This document shows positions 31,871-44,618 of a DNA stretch of 64,000 bases, one piece after another. Position 1 is the stretch's first letter; the number at the start of each line of letters is the position of its first letter. The notes below the pieces were generated by a model, which saw only the letters and a program-made list of their open reading frames with translations, had not been told where the DNA came from and searched no databases. Position numbers and translations under genes: made by a program. Source of the stretch: Gymnothorax reevesii (lineage: Eukaryota; Chordata; Actinopteri; Anguilliformes; Muraenidae); contig CM056573.1 in the NCBI GenBank assembly GCA_029721435.1, positions 70,994,001 through 71,058,000 on the forward strand, in the 5' to 3' direction.

Positions 31871-34800
31871 AGAATGTAAATGGACTATATAGGGGCTGAC
31901 TATGGAGCTAGTCAGATTGGCAGCTCAAAGCACTTGACAGTAGCCTAATACCTCACGTATGCCCATTTATGCAACACATTCATACACTGACGGCTACGCA
32001 AGGCAGTCAACTGCATCTTGGTTGACTGCATTTTGTTACTTTTAGAATGGTGTGCAGGCGCATATATAAGCCAGTTGCTGTCATGACGTCAGAATCAATT
32101 TGTTCTCCCATTTTGCAGGTAGAAATTGTGATTGTCACAGAGCTGTTCTTCTATTCATTTAGTTTATTTAGTAAGCTGGTTAGGATACCAGAAAAAGAAA
32201 TTAATCAGAGGAAATGGATGAATGTAAGTCAGGCTTTGGCAAAGCTTCAGGACATGAGTTCTTGTGAGTCAGATGGAGAAGAAATATCAGGGCTCAGTGA
32301 TGCTTCTAGGTCTAGTGAATCCGACTCCGATTTTGAAACTGAATGCGATCGTGAGCCACACGGTAAAGGTATCACAGCTGCTGGGCAAACTAAGCCTTTG
32401 ATGCCAGGAAGGTCACCAAAACTGGATATTTATTCACGTCATAACGCTTAGGTTTCACAGCATAATTTCAAGTCCAAATACTTTGAAACATTTAAAATTA
32501 GCCACAATAGCCAACAAATTGAAGCTTTAAAGCTCTGACCTCTATACTATTTAATCAATGAAGAATCTTAGCAAAACACCATTTATTGTCCTCTGAATTC
32601 TGAAAGTACTTTGAAATGCTTTCACTGAGGCAACACCTCACAGCTTAAAAGTATTACAAAGAGTGGTGCATTTTTGTCAATAAAGAGGATGCAGCCATAT
32701 TTCCACGTCATCCATGCCATGATGAAGGGAGACGCAGTAGCGCAGTGGAGAGCATGGGCTTGACTTGGGATGGAAAGATTCTGTGTTCCAGTCCTTGCCT
32801 TAGCCTGTGCAAAGTGTTCTCAGGCAAAACTCTTCACTTCCACACTGCCTCACTCTACCCAGGTGTACAAATGGGTCCCAGCAAAATTGTCAGGGAAACT
32901 TGACTGAGAGCAGTGGGAGAACCCGAGTTGGACTAGTGTCCCATCGAGGGGGTTTAGCAATACTCCTATTTGCTTCATGTCACAGAAACCAGGGTTAAAC
33001 ACAGGCCTGGTGGGCCTCCAGGCATGACCTCCACGCCTGGTTAGAAATAGTCTTTATTCCGTCTGAGCAGCTGCTCATTTTGAAAACAAGAAGGGCACTT
33101 GGTAGAGCTCATACCTCCGCCAAGCCCACATGTAAGTATTATTGGTTCTGGATCCAGGAGAGTATCATCCAGACCAACAACAGCTGTGATTAGTTCCTCT
33201 TTTAGGGCAGATTCTATTCAGTGCTGAAATTTTCTGAAAATCTGTTCATTACATAAGGACATACCGAATTGTTCCGAATATAAGACGATTCTGGATATGA
33301 GACTGCTCCCCTTTCTCAAGTCATATTTTGGAAAAAATAGGGTTTTGATGACAAAATCTTGTTTTAGTCACTAAAGAATAATAATCATCGCAAAAATTTC
33401 TTTGAAAATACTGATAAAACAAACTGAAAGAAAAACCAATATAAAAGATTGCAGGCTGTTGTTTTGCGCCATCTATTGTTGTGAACATGTATTGAGTATA
33501 GACTATAAAACGCACACACAGGATGACTGTTATTGTTAGAAGCCTAGTCCACGGAAAATACGACGACCCCATTTCTCCGCTGTGACGTGTCTTTAATGGA
33601 ACGGCGGAGGCGTCAAAGATAAAACAGGGTCACTTGAGCAAAAAGAGAGGAAATAGTAAACATGCCCGATGGACGAGAGATGCTAATTTACTGAGATTCC
33701 GCAGAGAAGTCACTGTTATGTCAAAGACGCAGAGTGCATCGTATGCCTGTTCCGTGGATATGTAAAAAGCACCGTTGCCATAAACATATCTCCCCAGCGG
33801 GCCACAGTACGAAGTAGATTCCCAGTCCGTCGTGGAAACATATACTGGTGTACGTGCGATTAGGTAGTGATTGTTTTTAAATTTCATTTGATTTCATTTG
33901 ACACACTCTTTTTACTTGAACAAAAGATTGACCGCGATTCCGTACCATGCTTTCTGTTAACGTTCTGACAAAATGTGGCAGCCCTCCATGCTTAGGGTCG
34001 GGCGTGTAAAGTCACCGAACAGGCCTTGTGGTGACGTGTCTTAAATGGAACACTCGAGGCGTCATAAATCAGACCGGGTCACTTGAGCAGAAGAAAACAA
34101 AGGAGTAAACAAGCCCGATGGATGAGAGGTTCGAATTCTCTTGGATTCTGCTGAGAAGTCGCTTTGACGTCAAAGAGCCAGAGTGCATCGAATGTTCATT
34201 TTGTTGCTATAACAACAGCACCGTTGCTATAAACAACTCTGCCCAGGGAGCCGACGGAAGAATGCTGATTCTCAGTCCGTGTCCAATGCTCATGGAAAGA
34301 TGTCCAGGAGTACGTGCGATTTGGCAGTGATTTTATTTTTATGAAATTAGATTTTAATTGACTCACTCTTTGTTTAAACAAAAAAAAACAATGTGCGATT
34401 CAGTAGCATGCTTTCTGTTTACGTATTGACAAAATGTGCCTGCCCTCCACTTAGCCGTCGGGCTTGTCTTGTGACCAAACAGGCTCTGCTGTGACGTGAC
34501 TTAAATGGATCAGCGGAGGTTTCAAATTCTCCGGCAGCTACAGGTCTCAAAAAAGTTGGGACACTTGTAAAAAGGGGCTTTAAAAGCATTGAATTTCTAA
34601 GAGAATCAGCTGAAAGAACATTTAGCAAGTAATTAAGTTAACTGTCATCTGCTGCGCAACATGATTACTTATAAAAGTGTTGTCATTGAGAGGCTGAGTT
34701 TCTCAGAAGTAAAGATGGCCAGAAGCTCTCCCACCTGTGAAGGCTTGCATAAAAAAAAATGTTGAATACTTTAAAAACACTGCTCCTCGACGTTAAATTG

Positions 34801-35057
34801 CAAAGGCATTGAAGGTCTCATCATCTTCAGTACATGACATCATCAAAAGATTCAGAGTAACTGGAAAAATCTCTGCCTGTAAGGGACTAGGCCGAGACCT
34901 TTACTGGATGCCCTTTATCTTTGGACCCTCAGATGCCACTGCATCTCTCACCGGCACGATTCTTGGGATTCTGCAATAATAGAGAAAGAAAAAACATCAC
35001 TGATTATACCTAGAACTGCCACAAGGTCATTCTGACCTCCATTAGTCCCAGTGCAAA
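31871..35057 (+). repeat. Array unit U11
   Basis: 3187 bp. piggyBac-like frame 32047-32451, SINE from about 32727, nested repeat A from 33581, B from 34030, Tc1 remnant 34541-34977. First of four units among which I see no differences. U9-like at GACTGCTCCCC, U10-like at AAAAGTGTTG. Confidence 0.98.
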
Positions 35058-38000
35058 AGAATGTAAATGGACTATATAGGGGCTGACTATGGAGCTAGTC
35101 AGATTGGCAGCTCAAAGCACTTGACAGTAGCCTAATACCTCACGTATGCCCATTTATGCAACACATTCATACACTGACGGCTACGCAAGGCAGTCAACTG
35201 CATCTTGGTTGACTGCATTTTGTTACTTTTAGAATGGTGTGCAGGCGCATATATAAGCCAGTTGCTGTCATGACGTCAGAATCAATTTGTTCTCCCATTT
35301 TGCAGGTAGAAATTGTGATTGTCACAGAGCTGTTCTTCTATTCATTTAGTTTATTTAGTAAGCTGGTTAGGATACCAGAAAAAGAAATTAATCAGAGGAA
35401 ATGGATGAATGTAAGTCAGGCTTTGGCAAAGCTTCAGGACATGAGTTCTTGTGAGTCAGATGGAGAAGAAATATCAGGGCTCAGTGATGCTTCTAGGTCT
35501 AGTGAATCCGACTCCGATTTTGAAACTGAATGCGATCGTGAGCCACACGGTAAAGGTATCACAGCTGCTGGGCAAACTAAGCCTTTGATGCCAGGAAGGT
35601 CACCAAAACTGGATATTTATTCACGTCATAACGCTTAGGTTTCACAGCATAATTTCAAGTCCAAATACTTTGAAACATTTAAAATTAGCCACAATAGCCA
35701 ACAAATTGAAGCTTTAAAGCTCTGACCTCTATACTATTTAATCAATGAAGAATCTTAGCAAAACACCATTTATTGTCCTCTGAATTCTGAAAGTACTTTG
35801 AAATGCTTTCACTGAGGCAACACCTCACAGCTTAAAAGTATTACAAAGAGTGGTGCATTTTTGTCAATAAAGAGGATGCAGCCATATTTCCACGTCATCC
35901 ATGCCATGATGAAGGGAGACGCAGTAGCGCAGTGGAGAGCATGGGCTTGACTTGGGATGGAAAGATTCTGTGTTCCAGTCCTTGCCTTAGCCTGTGCAAA
36001 GTGTTCTCAGGCAAAACTCTTCACTTCCACACTGCCTCACTCTACCCAGGTGTACAAATGGGTCCCAGCAAAATTGTCAGGGAAACTTGACTGAGAGCAG
36101 TGGGAGAACCCGAGTTGGACTAGTGTCCCATCGAGGGGGTTTAGCAATACTCCTATTTGCTTCATGTCACAGAAACCAGGGTTAAACACAGGCCTGGTGG
36201 GCCTCCAGGCATGACCTCCACGCCTGGTTAGAAATAGTCTTTATTCCGTCTGAGCAGCTGCTCATTTTGAAAACAAGAAGGGCACTTGGTAGAGCTCATA
36301 CCTCCGCCAAGCCCACATGTAAGTATTATTGGTTCTGGATCCAGGAGAGTATCATCCAGACCAACAACAGCTGTGATTAGTTCCTCTTTTAGGGCAGATT
36401 CTATTCAGTGCTGAAATTTTCTGAAAATCTGTTCATTACATAAGGACATACCGAATTGTTCCGAATATAAGACGATTCTGGATATGAGACTGCTCCCCTT
36501 TCTCAAGTCATATTTTGGAAAAAATAGGGTTTTGATGACAAAATCTTGTTTTAGTCACTAAAGAATAATAATCATCGCAAAAATTTCTTTGAAAATACTG
36601 ATAAAACAAACTGAAAGAAAAACCAATATAAAAGATTGCAGGCTGTTGTTTTGCGCCATCTATTGTTGTGAACATGTATTGAGTATAGACTATAAAACGC
36701 ACACACAGGATGACTGTTATTGTTAGAAGCCTAGTCCACGGAAAATACGACGACCCCATTTCTCCGCTGTGACGTGTCTTTAATGGAACGGCGGAGGCGT
36801 CAAAGATAAAACAGGGTCACTTGAGCAAAAAGAGAGGAAATAGTAAACATGCCCGATGGACGAGAGATGCTAATTTACTGAGATTCCGCAGAGAAGTCAC
36901 TGTTATGTCAAAGACGCAGAGTGCATCGTATGCCTGTTCCGTGGATATGTAAAAAGCACCGTTGCCATAAACATATCTCCCCAGCGGGCCACAGTACGAA
37001 GTAGATTCCCAGTCCGTCGTGGAAACATATACTGGTGTACGTGCGATTAGGTAGTGATTGTTTTTAAATTTCATTTGATTTCATTTGACACACTCTTTTT
37101 ACTTGAACAAAAGATTGACCGCGATTCCGTACCATGCTTTCTGTTAACGTTCTGACAAAATGTGGCAGCCCTCCATGCTTAGGGTCGGGCGTGTAAAGTC
37201 ACCGAACAGGCCTTGTGGTGACGTGTCTTAAATGGAACACTCGAGGCGTCATAAATCAGACCGGGTCACTTGAGCAGAAGAAAACAAAGGAGTAAACAAG
37301 CCCGATGGATGAGAGGTTCGAATTCTCTTGGATTCTGCTGAGAAGTCGCTTTGACGTCAAAGAGCCAGAGTGCATCGAATGTTCATTTTGTTGCTATAAC
37401 AACAGCACCGTTGCTATAAACAACTCTGCCCAGGGAGCCGACGGAAGAATGCTGATTCTCAGTCCGTGTCCAATGCTCATGGAAAGATGTCCAGGAGTAC
37501 GTGCGATTTGGCAGTGATTTTATTTTTATGAAATTAGATTTTAATTGACTCACTCTTTGTTTAAACAAAAAAAAACAATGTGCGATTCAGTAGCATGCTT
37601 TCTGTTTACGTATTGACAAAATGTGCCTGCCCTCCACTTAGCCGTCGGGCTTGTCTTGTGACCAAACAGGCTCTGCTGTGACGTGACTTAAATGGATCAG
37701 CGGAGGTTTCAAATTCTCCGGCAGCTACAGGTCTCAAAAAAGTTGGGACACTTGTAAAAAGGGGCTTTAAAAGCATTGAATTTCTAAGAGAATCAGCTGA
37801 AAGAACATTTAGCAAGTAATTAAGTTAACTGTCATCTGCTGCGCAACATGATTACTTATAAAAGTGTTGTCATTGAGAGGCTGAGTTTCTCAGAAGTAAA
37901 GATGGCCAGAAGCTCTCCCACCTGTGAAGGCTTGCATAAAAAAAAATGTTGAATACTTTAAAAACACTGCTCCTCGACGTTAAATTGCAAAGGCATTGAA

Positions 38001-38244
38001 GGTCTCATCATCTTCAGTACATGACATCATCAAAAGATTCAGAGTAACTGGAAAAATCTCTGCCTGTAAGGGACTAGGCCGAGACCTTTACTGGATGCCC
38101 TTTATCTTTGGACCCTCAGATGCCACTGCATCTCTCACCGGCACGATTCTTGGGATTCTGCAATAATAGAGAAAGAAAAAACATCACTGATTATACCTAG
38201 AACTGCCACAAGGTCATTCTGACCTCCATTAGTCCCAGTGCAAA
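35058..38244 (+). repeat. Array unit U12
   Basis: 3187 bp. piggyBac-like frame 35234-35638, SINE from about 35914, nested repeat A from 36768, B from 37217, Tc1 remnant 37728-38164. Appears identical to U11. Confidence 0.98.
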
Positions 38245-41200
38245 AGAATGTAAATGGACTATATAGGGGCTGACTATGGAGCTAGTCAGATTGGCAGCTC
38301 AAAGCACTTGACAGTAGCCTAATACCTCACGTATGCCCATTTATGCAACACATTCATACACTGACGGCTACGCAAGGCAGTCAACTGCATCTTGGTTGAC
38401 TGCATTTTGTTACTTTTAGAATGGTGTGCAGGCGCATATATAAGCCAGTTGCTGTCATGACGTCAGAATCAATTTGTTCTCCCATTTTGCAGGTAGAAAT
38501 TGTGATTGTCACAGAGCTGTTCTTCTATTCATTTAGTTTATTTAGTAAGCTGGTTAGGATACCAGAAAAAGAAATTAATCAGAGGAAATGGATGAATGTA
38601 AGTCAGGCTTTGGCAAAGCTTCAGGACATGAGTTCTTGTGAGTCAGATGGAGAAGAAATATCAGGGCTCAGTGATGCTTCTAGGTCTAGTGAATCCGACT
38701 CCGATTTTGAAACTGAATGCGATCGTGAGCCACACGGTAAAGGTATCACAGCTGCTGGGCAAACTAAGCCTTTGATGCCAGGAAGGTCACCAAAACTGGA
38801 TATTTATTCACGTCATAACGCTTAGGTTTCACAGCATAATTTCAAGTCCAAATACTTTGAAACATTTAAAATTAGCCACAATAGCCAACAAATTGAAGCT
38901 TTAAAGCTCTGACCTCTATACTATTTAATCAATGAAGAATCTTAGCAAAACACCATTTATTGTCCTCTGAATTCTGAAAGTACTTTGAAATGCTTTCACT
39001 GAGGCAACACCTCACAGCTTAAAAGTATTACAAAGAGTGGTGCATTTTTGTCAATAAAGAGGATGCAGCCATATTTCCACGTCATCCATGCCATGATGAA
39101 GGGAGACGCAGTAGCGCAGTGGAGAGCATGGGCTTGACTTGGGATGGAAAGATTCTGTGTTCCAGTCCTTGCCTTAGCCTGTGCAAAGTGTTCTCAGGCA
39201 AAACTCTTCACTTCCACACTGCCTCACTCTACCCAGGTGTACAAATGGGTCCCAGCAAAATTGTCAGGGAAACTTGACTGAGAGCAGTGGGAGAACCCGA
39301 GTTGGACTAGTGTCCCATCGAGGGGGTTTAGCAATACTCCTATTTGCTTCATGTCACAGAAACCAGGGTTAAACACAGGCCTGGTGGGCCTCCAGGCATG
39401 ACCTCCACGCCTGGTTAGAAATAGTCTTTATTCCGTCTGAGCAGCTGCTCATTTTGAAAACAAGAAGGGCACTTGGTAGAGCTCATACCTCCGCCAAGCC
39501 CACATGTAAGTATTATTGGTTCTGGATCCAGGAGAGTATCATCCAGACCAACAACAGCTGTGATTAGTTCCTCTTTTAGGGCAGATTCTATTCAGTGCTG
39601 AAATTTTCTGAAAATCTGTTCATTACATAAGGACATACCGAATTGTTCCGAATATAAGACGATTCTGGATATGAGACTGCTCCCCTTTCTCAAGTCATAT
39701 TTTGGAAAAAATAGGGTTTTGATGACAAAATCTTGTTTTAGTCACTAAAGAATAATAATCATCGCAAAAATTTCTTTGAAAATACTGATAAAACAAACTG
39801 AAAGAAAAACCAATATAAAAGATTGCAGGCTGTTGTTTTGCGCCATCTATTGTTGTGAACATGTATTGAGTATAGACTATAAAACGCACACACAGGATGA
39901 CTGTTATTGTTAGAAGCCTAGTCCACGGAAAATACGACGACCCCATTTCTCCGCTGTGACGTGTCTTTAATGGAACGGCGGAGGCGTCAAAGATAAAACA
40001 GGGTCACTTGAGCAAAAAGAGAGGAAATAGTAAACATGCCCGATGGACGAGAGATGCTAATTTACTGAGATTCCGCAGAGAAGTCACTGTTATGTCAAAG
40101 ACGCAGAGTGCATCGTATGCCTGTTCCGTGGATATGTAAAAAGCACCGTTGCCATAAACATATCTCCCCAGCGGGCCACAGTACGAAGTAGATTCCCAGT
40201 CCGTCGTGGAAACATATACTGGTGTACGTGCGATTAGGTAGTGATTGTTTTTAAATTTCATTTGATTTCATTTGACACACTCTTTTTACTTGAACAAAAG
40301 ATTGACCGCGATTCCGTACCATGCTTTCTGTTAACGTTCTGACAAAATGTGGCAGCCCTCCATGCTTAGGGTCGGGCGTGTAAAGTCACCGAACAGGCCT
40401 TGTGGTGACGTGTCTTAAATGGAACACTCGAGGCGTCATAAATCAGACCGGGTCACTTGAGCAGAAGAAAACAAAGGAGTAAACAAGCCCGATGGATGAG
40501 AGGTTCGAATTCTCTTGGATTCTGCTGAGAAGTCGCTTTGACGTCAAAGAGCCAGAGTGCATCGAATGTTCATTTTGTTGCTATAACAACAGCACCGTTG
40601 CTATAAACAACTCTGCCCAGGGAGCCGACGGAAGAATGCTGATTCTCAGTCCGTGTCCAATGCTCATGGAAAGATGTCCAGGAGTACGTGCGATTTGGCA
40701 GTGATTTTATTTTTATGAAATTAGATTTTAATTGACTCACTCTTTGTTTAAACAAAAAAAAACAATGTGCGATTCAGTAGCATGCTTTCTGTTTACGTAT
40801 TGACAAAATGTGCCTGCCCTCCACTTAGCCGTCGGGCTTGTCTTGTGACCAAACAGGCTCTGCTGTGACGTGACTTAAATGGATCAGCGGAGGTTTCAAA
40901 TTCTCCGGCAGCTACAGGTCTCAAAAAAGTTGGGACACTTGTAAAAAGGGGCTTTAAAAGCATTGAATTTCTAAGAGAATCAGCTGAAAGAACATTTAGC
41001 AAGTAATTAAGTTAACTGTCATCTGCTGCGCAACATGATTACTTATAAAAGTGTTGTCATTGAGAGGCTGAGTTTCTCAGAAGTAAAGATGGCCAGAAGC
41101 TCTCCCACCTGTGAAGGCTTGCATAAAAAAAAATGTTGAATACTTTAAAAACACTGCTCCTCGACGTTAAATTGCAAAGGCATTGAAGGTCTCATCATCT

Positions 41201-41431
41201 TCAGTACATGACATCATCAAAAGATTCAGAGTAACTGGAAAAATCTCTGCCTGTAAGGGACTAGGCCGAGACCTTTACTGGATGCCCTTTATCTTTGGAC
41301 CCTCAGATGCCACTGCATCTCTCACCGGCACGATTCTTGGGATTCTGCAATAATAGAGAAAGAAAAAACATCACTGATTATACCTAGAACTGCCACAAGG
41401 TCATTCTGACCTCCATTAGTCCCAGTGCAAA
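38245..41431 (+). repeat. Array unit U13
   Basis: 3187 bp. piggyBac-like frame 38421-38825, SINE from about 39101, nested repeat A from 39955, B from 40404, Tc1 remnant 40915-41351. Appears identical to U11 and U12. Confidence 0.98.
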
Positions 41432-44400
41432 AGAATGTAAATGGACTATATAGGGGCTGACTATGGAGCTAGTCAGATTGGCAGCTCAAAGCACTTGACA
41501 GTAGCCTAATACCTCACGTATGCCCATTTATGCAACACATTCATACACTGACGGCTACGCAAGGCAGTCAACTGCATCTTGGTTGACTGCATTTTGTTAC
41601 TTTTAGAATGGTGTGCAGGCGCATATATAAGCCAGTTGCTGTCATGACGTCAGAATCAATTTGTTCTCCCATTTTGCAGGTAGAAATTGTGATTGTCACA
41701 GAGCTGTTCTTCTATTCATTTAGTTTATTTAGTAAGCTGGTTAGGATACCAGAAAAAGAAATTAATCAGAGGAAATGGATGAATGTAAGTCAGGCTTTGG
41801 CAAAGCTTCAGGACATGAGTTCTTGTGAGTCAGATGGAGAAGAAATATCAGGGCTCAGTGATGCTTCTAGGTCTAGTGAATCCGACTCCGATTTTGAAAC
41901 TGAATGCGATCGTGAGCCACACGGTAAAGGTATCACAGCTGCTGGGCAAACTAAGCCTTTGATGCCAGGAAGGTCACCAAAACTGGATATTTATTCACGT
42001 CATAACGCTTAGGTTTCACAGCATAATTTCAAGTCCAAATACTTTGAAACATTTAAAATTAGCCACAATAGCCAACAAATTGAAGCTTTAAAGCTCTGAC
42101 CTCTATACTATTTAATCAATGAAGAATCTTAGCAAAACACCATTTATTGTCCTCTGAATTCTGAAAGTACTTTGAAATGCTTTCACTGAGGCAACACCTC
42201 ACAGCTTAAAAGTATTACAAAGAGTGGTGCATTTTTGTCAATAAAGAGGATGCAGCCATATTTCCACGTCATCCATGCCATGATGAAGGGAGACGCAGTA
42301 GCGCAGTGGAGAGCATGGGCTTGACTTGGGATGGAAAGATTCTGTGTTCCAGTCCTTGCCTTAGCCTGTGCAAAGTGTTCTCAGGCAAAACTCTTCACTT
42401 CCACACTGCCTCACTCTACCCAGGTGTACAAATGGGTCCCAGCAAAATTGTCAGGGAAACTTGACTGAGAGCAGTGGGAGAACCCGAGTTGGACTAGTGT
42501 CCCATCGAGGGGGTTTAGCAATACTCCTATTTGCTTCATGTCACAGAAACCAGGGTTAAACACAGGCCTGGTGGGCCTCCAGGCATGACCTCCACGCCTG
42601 GTTAGAAATAGTCTTTATTCCGTCTGAGCAGCTGCTCATTTTGAAAACAAGAAGGGCACTTGGTAGAGCTCATACCTCCGCCAAGCCCACATGTAAGTAT
42701 TATTGGTTCTGGATCCAGGAGAGTATCATCCAGACCAACAACAGCTGTGATTAGTTCCTCTTTTAGGGCAGATTCTATTCAGTGCTGAAATTTTCTGAAA
42801 ATCTGTTCATTACATAAGGACATACCGAATTGTTCCGAATATAAGACGATTCTGGATATGAGACTGCTCCCCTTTCTCAAGTCATATTTTGGAAAAAATA
42901 GGGTTTTGATGACAAAATCTTGTTTTAGTCACTAAAGAATAATAATCATCGCAAAAATTTCTTTGAAAATACTGATAAAACAAACTGAAAGAAAAACCAA
43001 TATAAAAGATTGCAGGCTGTTGTTTTGCGCCATCTATTGTTGTGAACATGTATTGAGTATAGACTATAAAACGCACACACAGGATGACTGTTATTGTTAG
43101 AAGCCTAGTCCACGGAAAATACGACGACCCCATTTCTCCGCTGTGACGTGTCTTTAATGGAACGGCGGAGGCGTCAAAGATAAAACAGGGTCACTTGAGC
43201 AAAAAGAGAGGAAATAGTAAACATGCCCGATGGACGAGAGATGCTAATTTACTGAGATTCCGCAGAGAAGTCACTGTTATGTCAAAGACGCAGAGTGCAT
43301 CGTATGCCTGTTCCGTGGATATGTAAAAAGCACCGTTGCCATAAACATATCTCCCCAGCGGGCCACAGTACGAAGTAGATTCCCAGTCCGTCGTGGAAAC
43401 ATATACTGGTGTACGTGCGATTAGGTAGTGATTGTTTTTAAATTTCATTTGATTTCATTTGACACACTCTTTTTACTTGAACAAAAGATTGACCGCGATT
43501 CCGTACCATGCTTTCTGTTAACGTTCTGACAAAATGTGGCAGCCCTCCATGCTTAGGGTCGGGCGTGTAAAGTCACCGAACAGGCCTTGTGGTGACGTGT
43601 CTTAAATGGAACACTCGAGGCGTCATAAATCAGACCGGGTCACTTGAGCAGAAGAAAACAAAGGAGTAAACAAGCCCGATGGATGAGAGGTTCGAATTCT
43701 CTTGGATTCTGCTGAGAAGTCGCTTTGACGTCAAAGAGCCAGAGTGCATCGAATGTTCATTTTGTTGCTATAACAACAGCACCGTTGCTATAAACAACTC
43801 TGCCCAGGGAGCCGACGGAAGAATGCTGATTCTCAGTCCGTGTCCAATGCTCATGGAAAGATGTCCAGGAGTACGTGCGATTTGGCAGTGATTTTATTTT
43901 TATGAAATTAGATTTTAATTGACTCACTCTTTGTTTAAACAAAAAAAAACAATGTGCGATTCAGTAGCATGCTTTCTGTTTACGTATTGACAAAATGTGC
44001 CTGCCCTCCACTTAGCCGTCGGGCTTGTCTTGTGACCAAACAGGCTCTGCTGTGACGTGACTTAAATGGATCAGCGGAGGTTTCAAATTCTCCGGCAGCT
44101 ACAGGTCTCAAAAAAGTTGGGACACTTGTAAAAAGGGGCTTTAAAAGCATTGAATTTCTAAGAGAATCAGCTGAAAGAACATTTAGCAAGTAATTAAGTT
44201 AACTGTCATCTGCTGCGCAACATGATTACTTATAAAAGTGTTGTCATTGAGAGGCTGAGTTTCTCAGAAGTAAAGATGGCCAGAAGCTCTCCCACCTGTG
44301 AAGGCTTGCATAAAAAAAAATGTTGAATACTTTAAAAACACTGCTCCTCGACGTTAAATTGCAAAGGCATTGAAGGTCTCATCATCTTCAGTACATGACA

Positions 44401-44618
44401 TCATCAAAAGATTCAGAGTAACTGGAAAAATCTCTGCCTGTAAGGGACTAGGCCGAGACCTTTACTGGATGCCCTTTATCTTTGGACCCTCAGATGCCAC
44501 TGCATCTCTCACCGGCACGATTCTTGGGATTCTGCAATAATAGAGAAAGAAAAAACATCACTGATTATACCTAGAACTGCCACAAGGTCATTCTGACCTC
44601 CATTAGTCCCAGTGCAAA
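41432..44618 (+). repeat. Array unit U14
   Basis: 3187 bp. piggyBac-like frame 41608-42012, SINE from about 42288, nested repeat A from 43142, B from 43591, Tc1 remnant 44102-44538. Last of the apparently identical block and last with the interrupted poly-A. Confidence 0.98.
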
